Positions 16,889 to 25,305 of a stretch of 35,211 bases of DNA are shown one piece after another. Below the pieces are notes generated by a model. That model saw only the letters and a list, made by a program, of their open reading frames with translations. It made no database searches and had not been told where the DNA came from. The stretch's first letter is position 1. Each line of letters starts with the position of its first letter. Source of the stretch: Candidatus Tayloriibacteriota bacterium (lineage in GTDB: Bacteria; Patescibacteriota; Minisyncoccia; Phycocordibacterales; SIBU01); the NCBI GenBank assembly GCA_016188455.1, contig JACPHR010000029.1, positions 1 to 35,211 of the forward strand. The letters are read 5' to 3'. The translations under genes were made by a program, and so were the position numbers.

Positions 16889-17803
16889 TTAATTTTTCAA
16901 TTTTGAATTGAGTAGAATGTTTACCGCTTTGGTGACAATCGGCAGAATATCGTTGTATAAATTAAGCGACACGATGTCCGCCATCTTAAACCATCGGGCG
17001 TCATCAAGACCGCCGGAGGAGCCCAGGGTGATGTTTTCAAACTTGGCTTCGGCCAAAAAATAATTCACCTGCTTCCTGATTTTGCCTTTGTCCGGGTCAG
17101 AAGCAATGTACTCGTTCTTGCCAAGCGCCTCTTTGATGACGACGTCAAGGCCGAGCTCCTCTTTCATCTCCCGTATCGTCCCCTTCTTTTCATCTTCGGC
17201 TTCTTCAATCTTGCCTTTAGAAAGCGTCCAATGGCCGAAGATGTCGTGTACCAAAGCCAGATAGATGTTGCCGCCGTCTTTGGCATAGACCACCGCCCCG
17301 CCGAGCTTCTGTACCGGCATTTTTTCGTAAGGCACTTCCATCTTCCGCTTGCCTTTTTTGGAAACGGCGTCCTTGCCGGGCTCGCCCAGTTCTTTGTAGA
17401 CCGAGCCTAAAACGCCGTTGACAAACTTGCCGCTGTTCTCGCCGCCGTAAGTCTTGGCCAGTTCAATCGCCTCGTTGATCGCCACCTTCTCCGGCACTTC
17501 GCTTTTGTCGGCAAAGAGCAGTTCATAAAGCCCGATGCGCAAGATATTGCGGTCAATGATGGAAATTTTATCAAGCGGCCAATCGGGAGCGGCTTTTTCA
17601 ATGATATTGTCTATGTCCCGACGCTTCTCCACGATGGAGAGCAGGAGCGAGCGCATGAAAGAGGTATCGCCGAGGCCGGGAGCGAATTCGCCGACGTCAC
17701 GCTCCAAAATGGCCTCAACGTCGTCCGTTGGCCGCGCCCCTTTGAAATCCCACTCAAAGAGCGTTTGGAGAACTGTTGACCTTGCAAGGTGCCGATTAGC
17801 CAT
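16889..17803 (-). CDS. NusB antitermination domain fused to a Nudix hydrolase domain
   Basis: N-terminus MANRHLARSTVLQTLFEWDF...VAINEAIELAKTYGGENSGKFVNGVLGSV (NusB); C-terminus GKIEEAEDEKKGTIREMKEELGL matches the Nudix box Gx5Ex7REUxEExGU. One uninterrupted ORF. Confidence 0.9.
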   Translation of the reverse strand: MANRHLARSTVLQTLFEWDFKGARPTDDVEAILERDVGEFAPGLGDTSFMRSLLLSIVEKRRDIDNIIEKAAPDWPLDKISIIDRNILRIGLYELLFADKSEVPEKVAINEAIELAKTYGGENSGKFVNGVLGSVYKELGEPGKDAVSKKGKRKMEVPYEKMPVQKLGGAVVYAKDGGNIYLALVHDIFGHWTLSKGKIEEAEDEKKGTIREMKEELGLDVVIKEALGKNEYIASDPDKGKIRKQVNYFLAEAKFENITLGSSGGLDDARWFKMADIVSLNLYNDILPIVTKAVNILLNSKLKN

Positions 17804-17847
17804 GAATGATTTTGTTAACGAACATTAGTGAGTTTTACAAAATCTTC

Positions 17848-17945
17848 ACCCAGCACTTTCTAAGATTCTAAACAATGTTGTAATTGGGTATTGAGAGCAA
17901 GCTCTAAAGTACCGCCACATGTTAGATTTTTAGAAAGTGCTGGGT
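17848..17945. repeat. Long inverted repeat / stem-loop upstream of nusB-nudix
   Basis: ACCCAGCACTTTCTAA (17848-17863) and TTAGAAAGTGCTGGGT (17930-17945), perfect 16-bp arms extended imperfectly by GATTCTAA/TTAGATTT; inner AGAGC-AA-GCTCT hairpin. Confidence 0.9.
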
Positions 17946-17963
17946 CAGGAAAAACATAGTCGC

Positions 17964-18191
17964 TTAGGCTCCTTGTTTTTCTCTGGCCTTCGCCTTCTTC
18001 GCTTTCTTCTCAATCTTGGCGTGCACATTAAGCACTTGCCTGCCCCGATACTTGCCGCAGGTGGTACAAACCCGATGGCGCAAAGCCATAGCGCCGCAGT
18101 CTTTACAGAGGGAAAATCGCGGCCCATTCAAAGCGAAGTGGGAGCGCCGATTGCCCCTATGACTCCTCGTGGCGCGCATTCGTACTACCAT
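17964..18191 (-). CDS. rpmF: 50S ribosomal protein L32
   Basis: MVVRMRATRSHRGNRRSHFAL...CKDCGAMALRHRVCTTCGKYRGRQVL; zinc-ribbon Cys pairs. Confidence 0.88.
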   Translation of the reverse strand: MVVRMRATRSHRGNRRSHFALNGPRFSLCKDCGAMALRHRVCTTCGKYRGRQVLNVHAKIEKKAKKAKAREKQGA

Positions 18192-18227
18192 GGTTTGAAA
18201 GGATACACTATCTTGAAAAATTTGCAA

Positions 18228-18277
18228 TCCCGTTAGAGGCCGCGAGGGCTCGCAGCGACCCTCTGCCTCTAACGGGA
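18228..18277. repeat. Inverted repeat TCCCGTTAGAGGC / GCCTCTAACGGGA in the rpmF leader
   Basis: Perfect 13-bp arms with internal AGGG/CCCT pairing. Confidence 0.85.
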
Positions 18278-18285
18278 CAAACAAA

Positions 18286-18307
18286 AAGGCAGGGTTGAAC
18301 CTGCCTT
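18286..18307 (-). terminator. Terminator after the 18325-18933 gene
   Basis: AAGGCAGG-GTTGAA-CCTGCCTT with a T-run on the minus strand. Confidence 0.8.
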
Positions 18308-18324
18308 AACTTCCTAAATCAATC

Positions 18325-18933
18325 TCAGCCCAAATCCGAATGAGCCGCCAAAATTTTACCGTAACGGCTCGCGACGGCCTTGTCCTTCGCCAGAAACCCG
18401 AGAGCGTGAATTAGCGCTTCTTGGTGAAACCGAAGACCGCGCTCATGCATCATCTCGAGCAGGGTCTCCGCCTCAAACCAAGTGGGCGGCCCCAGGGTTT
18501 CGCCCGGATGCTCAACCCCCGTTTTGGGGTCAGTCTTAGCCGGCTCGTCAAACGGCTTGGTCCGCAACTCGCCCCGCTTGATGCGGGCGAGAAAAACGTG
18601 CTTTTCGTGAATACCGCCGCCCTTGTCCGGGTCGCCATCGCATTGCTTGACCCAAATTGACTCCCCAGAGTTATCAAACTCAAAGTGGAAATCGTTGGGG
18701 TTAAGAGGCATTTCTTGATGCATGCCGTTGATTGCGGTCTGCGTCGGCTCCTCGCCCTTAATGCCCGTTTCGTTCGGGAAACGCCAGGTAGTCCAAGGGT
18801 TCCCATTCTTCTTCCGGGTGTACTGGAAAGCGAGAAATCTCACCTCACCGCCTTCAGACGGTTCCCAGAACACCACCATTGAAGAGTGGGTTACTTTCAC
18901 CGGCTCTTTTGCCGAATTTGCCGAATCTTGCAC
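18325..18933 (-). CDS. Hypothetical protein, possibly degenerate Nudix fold
   Basis: WRFPNETGIKGEEPTQTAINGMHQEM resembles a Nudix strand/box with the catalytic REUxEE replaced. Confidence 0.55.
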   Translation of the reverse strand: MQDSANSAKEPVKVTHSSMVVFWEPSEGGEVRFLAFQYTRKKNGNPWTTWRFPNETGIKGEEPTQTAINGMHQEMPLNPNDFHFEFDNSGESIWVKQCDGDPDKGGGIHEKHVFLARIKRGELRTKPFDEPAKTDPKTGVEHPGETLGPPTWFEAETLLEMMHERGLRFHQEALIHALGFLAKDKAVASRYGKILAAHSDLG

Positions 18934-19076
18934 ATGCCCTCCATCGTTGGGGGTTTATTGTTTTTGGAGAGCAAAGCGCCGTGCGACAAAAGCACAGCAA
19001 TCTCCTACTTGGCATAATATCATCTTACAAAATAAAGTCAAGTAGTTGGGGGGAAATCCCGGAAAACCCTTTGATT

Positions 19077-19676
19077 TCAAAGATTTTTTAAAAAACTGCG
19101 CCGATGGACGGCTGAGGGGCCGTTTTTTTTAAGCGCCTTATAATGCGCCCTCGTGCCGTAGCCTTTGTGCTTCTCAAAACCATAGGCCGGATAAAGCTTG
19201 GCCAGTTTTATCATGCGGCGGTCGCGCCTTACCTTGGCCACGATTGAGGCGAGAGCAATGAGCGGTTCGGTCTCGTCGCCGTCAATAATTGTTTGCTGAC
19301 GGCGAAACGCCGCCGGCCCTTTGAGTCCGCCGTCAAGCAGAAGCCGACATTCATTGGGCGCGAGCGACAGTTTGCCTAAAGAACGTTTGACAGCCAGCCT
19401 AATGGCGTAAGCCAAACCTCTTTTGTCAATAACGGCGTGGCCGACAAATGAAGTCCGAAAATCGAGACGGCCTTTTTCAGCCGCCTCTTTAATTTTTTGG
19501 AAATACTCTTCTCTACGTTCCGTATCAAGCTTCTTGGAATCAAGAACGCGCTCATCTTTAAAAAATTTTAAAGCGTGGCGCCTCATTCTTTGAGACACGA
19601 CACAAACACCGATGCAAACCGGCCCGGCCAAAGGCCCTCTGCCCACTTCGTCAATGCCAACCAGATACTTAACCAT
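19077..19676 (-). CDS. rnhB: Ribonuclease HII
   Basis: MVKYLVGIDEVGRGPLAGPV, LDSKKL, ALASIVAKVRRDRRM, YGFEKHKGYGTRAHYKAL. Confidence 0.95.
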   Translation of the reverse strand: MVKYLVGIDEVGRGPLAGPVCIGVCVVSQRMRRHALKFFKDERVLDSKKLDTERREEYFQKIKEAAEKGRLDFRTSFVGHAVIDKRGLAYAIRLAVKRSLGKLSLAPNECRLLLDGGLKGPAAFRRQQTIIDGDETEPLIALASIVAKVRRDRRMIKLAKLYPAYGFEKHKGYGTRAHYKALKKNGPSAVHRRSFLKNL

Positions 19677-19829
19677 AACGCTACATAAGCCGACCCAAAT
19701 GGCTTTATTCATTTGACGCAATTTCCTCCCGCAGTCATAACTCCGTATGAGGGGTCGTAAGCAAAATCAGTCCCGTCACAGGCCTTTACCCCGCCAAAAG
19801 TTTAATTAAGGTAAAGCCGCTTTTCTGCT

Positions 19830-20066
19830 TCATGGTAATTGAGATATCGGTGGAGCGCCGAGGAAAGGAACCAGCCCGGATAATCCGGCGTTGAGGGACA
19901 AGAAAAAATAGACGGCAAAAATCGAGGAAACGGCGACCACAAAGAGCAGGAAATAAATCGCTTGGGTTTCAGTGCGGACAATTTTATTCCGGACAAGGAA
20001 GCGCGCCAGAGGCGGCGGCTCGCCGCTTCGGACAATGCGGGAATAAAGAAGGGGTTGACGATTCAT
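19830..20066 (-). CDS. Small single-TM membrane protein (paralog of the next ORF)
   Basis: PPLARFLVRNKIVRTETQAIYFLLFVVAVSSIFAVYFFL. Confidence 0.6.
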   Translation of the reverse strand: MNRQPLLYSRIVRSGEPPPLARFLVRNKIVRTETQAIYFLLFVVAVSSIFAVYFFLSLNAGLSGLVPFLGAPPISQLP

Positions 20067-20096
20067 GTTTGCGTTTTTTGCCTGCTCGTAAAAACT

Positions 20097-20372
20097 CTAA
20101 GGTTGCTCGCCCAAAGCGTCTCCCAGCGCCGGAAACGCGCCCGGCGCGACGTTTTGGTCGGGCCGCACGCCGCTATTGAAGGAACTTTTGAGAACCCAGA
20201 GCGTCAAAAGAGTTGCGCAGACGGCAATACCGACCAGCGCGTAGTTCGCTTGCCTCTCGTTCTTCACTATGCCGGTCTTCAAAAGCAGTTTCACCAATGT
20301 TGGTGAGCCGCTAGGAGCCGGGGTAAAACGCTCCGTTGAATAACTATTCTCTTCAAATTGCACGTCAGACAT
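20097..20372 (-). CDS. Small single-TM membrane protein
   Basis: PTLVKLLLKTGIVKNERQANYALVGIAVCATLLTLWVLKSSF; collinear with the 19830-20066 protein. Confidence 0.6.
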   Translation of the reverse strand: MSDVQFEENSYSTERFTPAPSGSPTLVKLLLKTGIVKNERQANYALVGIAVCATLLTLWVLKSSFNSGVRPDQNVAPGAFPALGDALGEQP

Positions 20373-20459
20373 GGTTTGCTTTAAATTATAGTATAATCAG
20401 CATTATATACCTTATTATGAGTACGAGTAAATTCGTCATCTGCATACCCACAGTCATTA

Positions 20460-20494
20460 CCCCAGTAGTACAAAGCAAAACTTTGACTACGGGG
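20460..20494. repeat. CCCCAGTAGT...ACTACGGGG hairpin repeat, dnaE upstream copy
   Basis: CCCCAGTAGTACAAAGCAAAACTTTGACTACGGGG. Confidence 0.85.
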
Positions 20495-20518
20495 AAGGTA
20501 GCTTTCAAATATAATAGC

Positions 20519-23500
20519 ATGAAAAACTTTGTACATCTACACACGCATAGCCATTACAGTTTGTTGGCAGCCCTGCCAAAAGTGGACGAGTTAGTATCGG
20601 CGGCCAAGGCGGCTGGCATGACCGCTCTGGCGCTTACCGACAACGGCAATCTCTACGGGGCGATTGAATTTTATAAAGCCTGCAAAAGCGCGGGCATAAA
20701 ACCGATTCTCGGCGTGGACGCTTACCTGGCGACCCGGGGCCGCTTTGACAAACAGGCCGGAGTGGATAACCGGCGAATGAGACTGGTGCTTCTGGCCAAA
20801 AATCTCGCTGGCTACAAAAATCTCATCAAGCTCGTCACCGCCGCCCATCTTGAAGGTTTTTATTACAAACCCCGTGTTGACAACGAACTGCTTGAAAAAT
20901 ACGGCGACGGCCTGGTGGCCGTATCGCCGTCACTCCGCGGGACGGTCTCGGAAGCTCTTAAAAACGGCGACCTCGGCGGGGCGCGCCGGCTAGCGGACCG
21001 GTACAAAAAAATCTTCGGCCCTGAAAACTTTTTTTTGGAAATCACCTGCCATCCGGAAATTGAAGGCCATGAAAAAAACATGGCGGCCCTTGAAGCTTTC
21101 GCCGCGGAGAGCCAAACGGCGCTCATGGCGGCGCACGACGTTTATTATATGACGCCCGGCGATAAAAAAGCCCGAGACACTTTGACGCTCGTCAACAGTA
21201 ACGCCGAGTTGAGCGACCGAACTTTCGGCCCGGAAGACAACGGCGACTTTTCTTTCATCGGCGCGGCAGAGGCCGATAAATATTTCAAAGGCCGGCCGGA
21301 AGCCCTCGCCAACACGGCCAAAATAGCCGGCATGTGCAATCTGGAGCTGGTTTTGGGTAAATGGGTTTTTCCCAATTACCCGGCGGCGCCCGGCAAAACT
21401 CTTGACGATGAACTGCGCGCCCTAACCTACGACGGTCTGAAAACCAGAGGGCTCGAAGAAACTCCGGCAATCGTTGAGCGGATAGAACACGAATTGAAAG
21501 TTATCCGCGACAAAGGCTACGCGCCGTATTTTCTCGTTGTCTCCGACCTTCTGCGCCACGCCCGGCAGGAAAAAATTTTGAGCACCACCCGAGGCTCCGC
21601 CGCCGGTTCGCTCGTCTCCTACCTGGCATACATCAGCACCATTGACCCGATGGAATACAAACTGCCGTTTGAACGGTTCCTCAATCCCGAAAGGCCCAGC
21701 GCGCCGGATATTGACATGGACATCGCCGACACCAGGCGGGACGAATTGATTGAGTACGCCAGGCAAAAATACGGCACCGACAAAGTGGCCCAGGTCGGCA
21801 CTTTCGGCACCATGATGGCCCGCGGCTCGGTGCGCGACGTGGCGCGGGCGCTCGGCCACCCGTATGGTCTGGGAGACAGAATTGCCAAGCTCATACCCAT
21901 GGGCTCCCAGGGCTTCCCGATGTCCATTGACCGGGCGCTTGAGCTGGTGCCGGAACTGAAGGAAAGCTACCACAAAGAGGCCGAGGTCAAAGAAATTATT
22001 GACCTGGCTAAAAAAATTGAAGGCTGCGCCCGGCACATTTCGGTGCACGCCGCCGGCGTGGTCATCGCGCCCAGGCCTTTGGTGGAGTTCACGCCGCTTC
22101 AGTTTGACCCGAAAGGCGGAGGCCTGCCTGCCGGCAGGCAGGGTAAAATCATCACTCAGTACAACATGTACGTCATGGAAGACGTCGGCCTGCTGAAACT
22201 TGATTTCCTCGGCATCAAAAACCTTTCCATCCTGGCCGACGCCGTTTCGCTGGCAAAAAAACTGGAAGGCAAGGACATTGACATTGAAAATATCCCGCTC
22301 CACGACAAAAAAACTTTCGGCATGCTGACTTTGGGCATAACCGGCGGATTGTTCCAACTAAACGGCCAGGGGCTGACCCGCTACCTCAAAGACCTTCGGC
22401 CGACGAGCATTCACGACATCAACGCCATGGTGGCGCTCTACCGCCCGGGCCCCATGGAGTCCATTCCGCAATACATAGAACGCAAGCATAATCCGGCGCT
22501 CATCAAATATCTTGACCCTCGGATGAAAAAAATCCTTTCGGAATCCTACGGCGTCATCACCTACCAAGACGACGTCATGCTCATAGCCATTGAACTGGCC
22601 GGCTACTCGTGGCTTGAGGCCGATAAACTCCGCAGAGCCATGGGCAAAAAAATTCCGGCGGAGATGGAAGCCCAGAAAGAAAAACTTTTGCAGGGCCTGG
22701 TCAAAAACGGCATGACGGCAAAAAAAGCCGAGGAACTCTGGAAGTTGATTGAGCCCTTTGCGGCCTACGGCTTCAACAAAGCCCACGCCGCCAGCTACGG
22801 CAGAGTGGCCTATCAAACGGCTTACATGAAAGCCAACTTTCCGGCCATCTATATGTCGGCGGTCCTGACCGCCGAGTCGGGTGATGTGGAAAAAATCGCG
22901 GAGATTATCGGCGAGTGCAATCGGATGGGCATACAAGTCCTGCCGCCGGCCATCAATGAAAGTTTTGCTGGTTTCACTGTCGTAAAACCCGCAATCAACA
23001 ATAACCAAGAAACAATAACCAAAAAAGAAAATGAGAAAATCAGATTTGGGCTGACCACCATTAAAAATTTCGGCGAAGGCATTGCCGACAGCATCATCTC
23101 GGAGCGCAAACAGAAGGGCAGATTCAAATCGCTTGGCGACTTCCTTGACAGAATTCATGACAAAAATCTTAACAAAAAATCGCTTGAAGCCTTGATCAAG
23201 TCGGGGGCGTTGGATGATTTCGGAGAACGAGGAAGGATGCTTGCCAATATGGAACATCTCCTGACTTACAACAAAGAAAAGGCGGCCGCCCCGGAAAATC
23301 AAGAATCGCTTTTCGGCGGCCTCGCCTCGGAAGGCTCGGCTGCCGACTTGTCCCTCTCCCCCGCCGCGCCCGCGAGCCAGACCGAAAAACTGCTCTGGGA
23401 AAAAGAGCTTCTCGGCCTCTACATTTCAGGGCACCCGTTGGACAAATTCAAGGGCGTTTTAGAAAAACGCGACGTCACCATCGCCAGAGTAAAAACCGAA

Positions 23501-23758
23501 ATGAAAGAAGGTATGATGGCGGTGGTTGGCGGCATCATTGAAGAAGCCAAGCCGATTTTCACCAAGCAAAACGACCAGATGATGTTTGTCCGGCTCTCCG
23601 ACCTCTCTGGCTCAATTGAAGTGGTGGTCTTTCCTCGGGTGTTTGAACAATTTAAAAAATTTCTGGTGGCCGAAAAATGCGTCGCCATCAAAGGCAAGAT
23701 TTCCAATCGGAACGACGAAGTCGGCCTCATCGCTGAAAAAATAAAAGAGTTGGCGTGA
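20519..23758 (+). CDS. dnaE: DNA polymerase III alpha subunit
   Basis: MKNFVHLHTHSHYSLL (PHP), GILxVDAYLA region, TTRGSAAGSLVSYL, PDIDMDIADTRRDELIEY, GFNKAHAASYGRVAYQTAYMKANFP. ORF track starts at 20336; the ATG at 20519 precedes the PHP motif. Confidence 0.96.
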   Translation: MKNFVHLHTHSHYSLLAALPKVDELVSAAKAAGMTALALTDNGNLYGAIEFYKACKSAGIKPILGVDAYLATRGRFDKQAGVDNRRMRLVLLAKNLAGYKNLIKLVTAAHLEGFYYKPRVDNELLEKYGDGLVAVSPSLRGTVSEALKNGDLGGARRLADRYKKIFGPENFFLEITCHPEIEGHEKNMAALEAFAAESQTALMAAHDVYYMTPGDKKARDTLTLVNSNAELSDRTFGPEDNGDFSFIGAAEADKYFKGRPEALANTAKIAGMCNLELVLGKWVFPNYPAAPGKTLDDELRALTYDGLKTRGLEETPAIVERIEHELKVIRDKGYAPYFLVVSDLLRHARQEKILSTTRGSAAGSLVSYLAYISTIDPMEYKLPFERFLNPERPSAPDIDMDIADTRRDELIEYARQKYGTDKVAQVGTFGTMMARGSVRDVARALGHPYGLGDRIAKLIPMGSQGFPMSIDRALELVPELKESYHKEAEVKEIIDLAKKIEGCARHISVHAAGVVIAPRPLVEFTPLQFDPKGGGLPAGRQGKIITQYNMYVMEDVGLLKLDFLGIKNLSILADAVSLAKKLEGKDIDIENIPLHDKKTFGMLTLGITGGLFQLNGQGLTRYLKDLRPTSIHDINAMVALYRPGPMESIPQYIERKHNPALIKYLDPRMKKILSESYGVITYQDDVMLIAIELAGYSWLEADKLRRAMGKKIPAEMEAQKEKLLQGLVKNGMTAKKAEELWKLIEPFAAYGFNKAHAASYGRVAYQTAYMKANFPAIYMSAVLTAESGDVEKIAEIIGECNRMGIQVLPPAINESFAGFTVVKPAINNNQETITKKENEKIRFGLTTIKNFGEGIADSIISERKQKGRFKSLGDFLDRIHDKNLNKKSLEALIKSGALDDFGERGRMLANMEHLLTYNKEKAAAPENQESLFGGLASEGSAADLSLSPAAPASQTEKLLWEKELLGLYISGHPLDKFKGVLEKRDVTIARVKTEMKEGMMAVVGGIIEEAKPIFTKQNDQMMFVRLSDLSGSIEVVVFPRVFEQFKKFLVAEKCVAIKGKISNRNDEVGLIAEKIKELA
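22123..22142. repeat. CCTGCCTGCCGGCAGGCAGG palindrome inside dnaE (encodes LPAGRQ)
   Basis: Identical to 15597-15616. Confidence 0.9.
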
Positions 23759-23794
23759 CTTACCCCAGCACCAGGGACCATACGGGCTCGCGCT

Positions 23795-23824
23795 CCCCAG
23801 TAGTACAGCAGACTGACTACGGGG
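23795..23824. repeat. CCCCAGTAGT...ACTACGGGG hairpin repeat, dnaE downstream copy 1
   Basis: CCCCAGTAGTACAGCAGACTGACTACGGGG. Confidence 0.85.
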
Positions 23825-23853
23825 CGAGTCGCCCTCGTATTTTAGAACATTTA

Positions 23854-23884
23854 CCCCGTAGTTCCGTCCTCGGATACTATGGGG
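23854..23884. repeat. Inverted, diverged copy of the dnaE-flanking hairpin repeat
   Basis: Reverse complement CCCCATAGTATCCGAGGACGGAACTACGGGG. Confidence 0.75.
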
Positions 23885-23910
23885 CGCACTCGCCCTGGGA
23901 TTGGTGCGGG

Positions 23911-23973
23911 GTTATTATCCGCAAACGACATAATCCGCCCCGCAAGCGGGGCGGATTATGTCGGCGGATAATA
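23911..23973. repeat. Nested large hairpin between dnaE and purD
   Basis: Outer TTATTATCCGC/GCGGATAATAA; inner CATAATCCGCCCCGC-AA-GCGGGGCGGATTATG (perfect 15-bp arms, 23929-23960). Confidence 0.85.
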
Positions 23974-23976
23974 AAA

Positions 23977-24001
23977 ACCGGCTTTCCCAAAGAAAACCGG
24001 T
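23977..24001 (-). terminator. Terminator of purD
   Basis: Minus strand ACCGGTTTTCTTTGGGAAAGCCGGTTTTTATT. Confidence 0.8.
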
Positions 24002-24012
24002 GTCAAAGCTAT

Positions 24013-25305
24013 TCAACAAGGGCCGCCGGCAATGTCAGGGCGCATCTGACTGCCGCCATCAATGCGAACGAGCTTAGCGGCCGCATACGCCGCGCGGGTA
24101 GCGTATTTTAAGTCCGAGCCCCACGCCGTTACGCCAAGAATCCGCCCGCCCGCCGTCACCAGGTCAGAGCCGAGAAGCCGGGTACCGGCATGAAAGATTT
24201 TGACATCCCACAAGCCGCGAAGATTATCCAAGCCTTCAATCTTCTTACCGAGCACGGGCTTTGCCGGATAACCCGGAGCGGCAATCACCACGCAGACCGC
24301 CGACCGGTCATATTTAACTTTAAGCGGCACCGAACAAAGTTCCTCTTGAGCGGTGGCCAGCAAAAGTCCGGCAAGGTCGTTCTCGAGCCTCGGCACAATG
24401 ACTTGCGTTTCCGGGTCACCAAAACGGACGTTGAACTCAAGAATCTTCGGACCGCTTTTGGTCATCATAATGCCGGGATACAAAAGCCCGCGGAATACGA
24501 CACCCTCTCTCCGGCAACCTTGAAGAAAAGGCTTCATAATGCTTTCGGCCACCTTCTCAATTTCCTGAAGCGAGAGATAGGGGTACGGGGAATAGGCGCC
24601 CATGCCTCCGGTCTGCGGCCCTTGATTGCCGGGACAAAGCCGTTTGTGGTCCTGCGCCGCCGGCAATAATTTCCAGCTCGTGCCGTCGCACAAAATATGG
24701 AGTGAGAGCTCAAAACCGTCCAGCCACTCTTGAATCACTATCCGGTCGCCCGCTGGACCCAACTGCCGCTTGAGAAGCAGGTTTTCAATAGCTACGTCGG
24801 CTTCGGCCACAGCCTGGCAAGGAAAAGAACCTTTGCCGCCGCACAAACCGTCGGCCTTGACGACACAGCGGCCGCCAAGCGAACGGGCGTAGGCTTTAGC
24901 CTCATGCAGGTCGTTGAAACATTCGCCCGGCGCGAAAGGCAATTTGTGCCGACGGGCAAACTCCTGGGCGAAACATTTGGACCCTTCGAACCGGGCCGCC
25001 GCTTTGTTGGGGCCAAAGACGGTAAGCCCCGCAACCTCAAAGATGTCCGTAATACCCTCGCAGAGCGGACCTTCCGGTCCGATGACCGTGAGGTCCACCG
25101 CGCGCTCTTTGGCAAATCGCCGAAGACCGAGGGTATCCGTAATCGGTATTGGCACCCAAACAACCTTCTTGCCGTTGGCAAGCGTCTCTTCAGCCATTCC
25201 CGGATTGCCCGGGGCGCACCAGATGTCCGTAACATCAGCCGATTTCGCCAAGCCGGCCACCAAAACATGCTCCCTGCCGCCGCAGCCGATCATTAAGATT
25301 TTCAT
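24013..25305 (-). CDS. purD: Phosphoribosylamine--glycine ligase
   Basis: MKILMIGCGGREHVL, VIGPEGPLCEGITD, VVKADGLCGGKG, GPQTGGMGAYSPYP, EFNVRFGDPETQV. Confidence 0.95.
   Translation of the reverse strand: MKILMIGCGGREHVLVAGLAKSADVTDIWCAPGNPGMAEETLANGKKVVWVPIPITDTLGLRRFAKERAVDLTVIGPEGPLCEGITDIFEVAGLTVFGPNKAAARFEGSKCFAQEFARRHKLPFAPGECFNDLHEAKAYARSLGGRCVVKADGLCGGKGSFPCQAVAEADVAIENLLLKRQLGPAGDRIVIQEWLDGFELSLHILCDGTSWKLLPAAQDHKRLCPGNQGPQTGGMGAYSPYPYLSLQEIEKVAESIMKPFLQGCRREGVVFRGLLYPGIMMTKSGPKILEFNVRFGDPETQVIVPRLENDLAGLLLATAQEELCSVPLKVKYDRSAVCVVIAAPGYPAKPVLGKKIEGLDNLRGLWDVKIFHAGTRLLGSDLVTAGGRILGVTAWGSDLKYATRAAYAAAKLVRIDGGSQMRPDIAGGPC

Noticed and set aside
17848-17945. MITE interpretation of the 16-bp inverted repeat
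   Set aside because: No target-site duplication and no second copy seen in this window; not excluded genome-wide.
21422-23302. Long minus-strand ORFs (311 and 314 aa) opposite dnaE
   Set aside because: Antisense shadows of a well-supported dnaE frame; no recognisable motifs.
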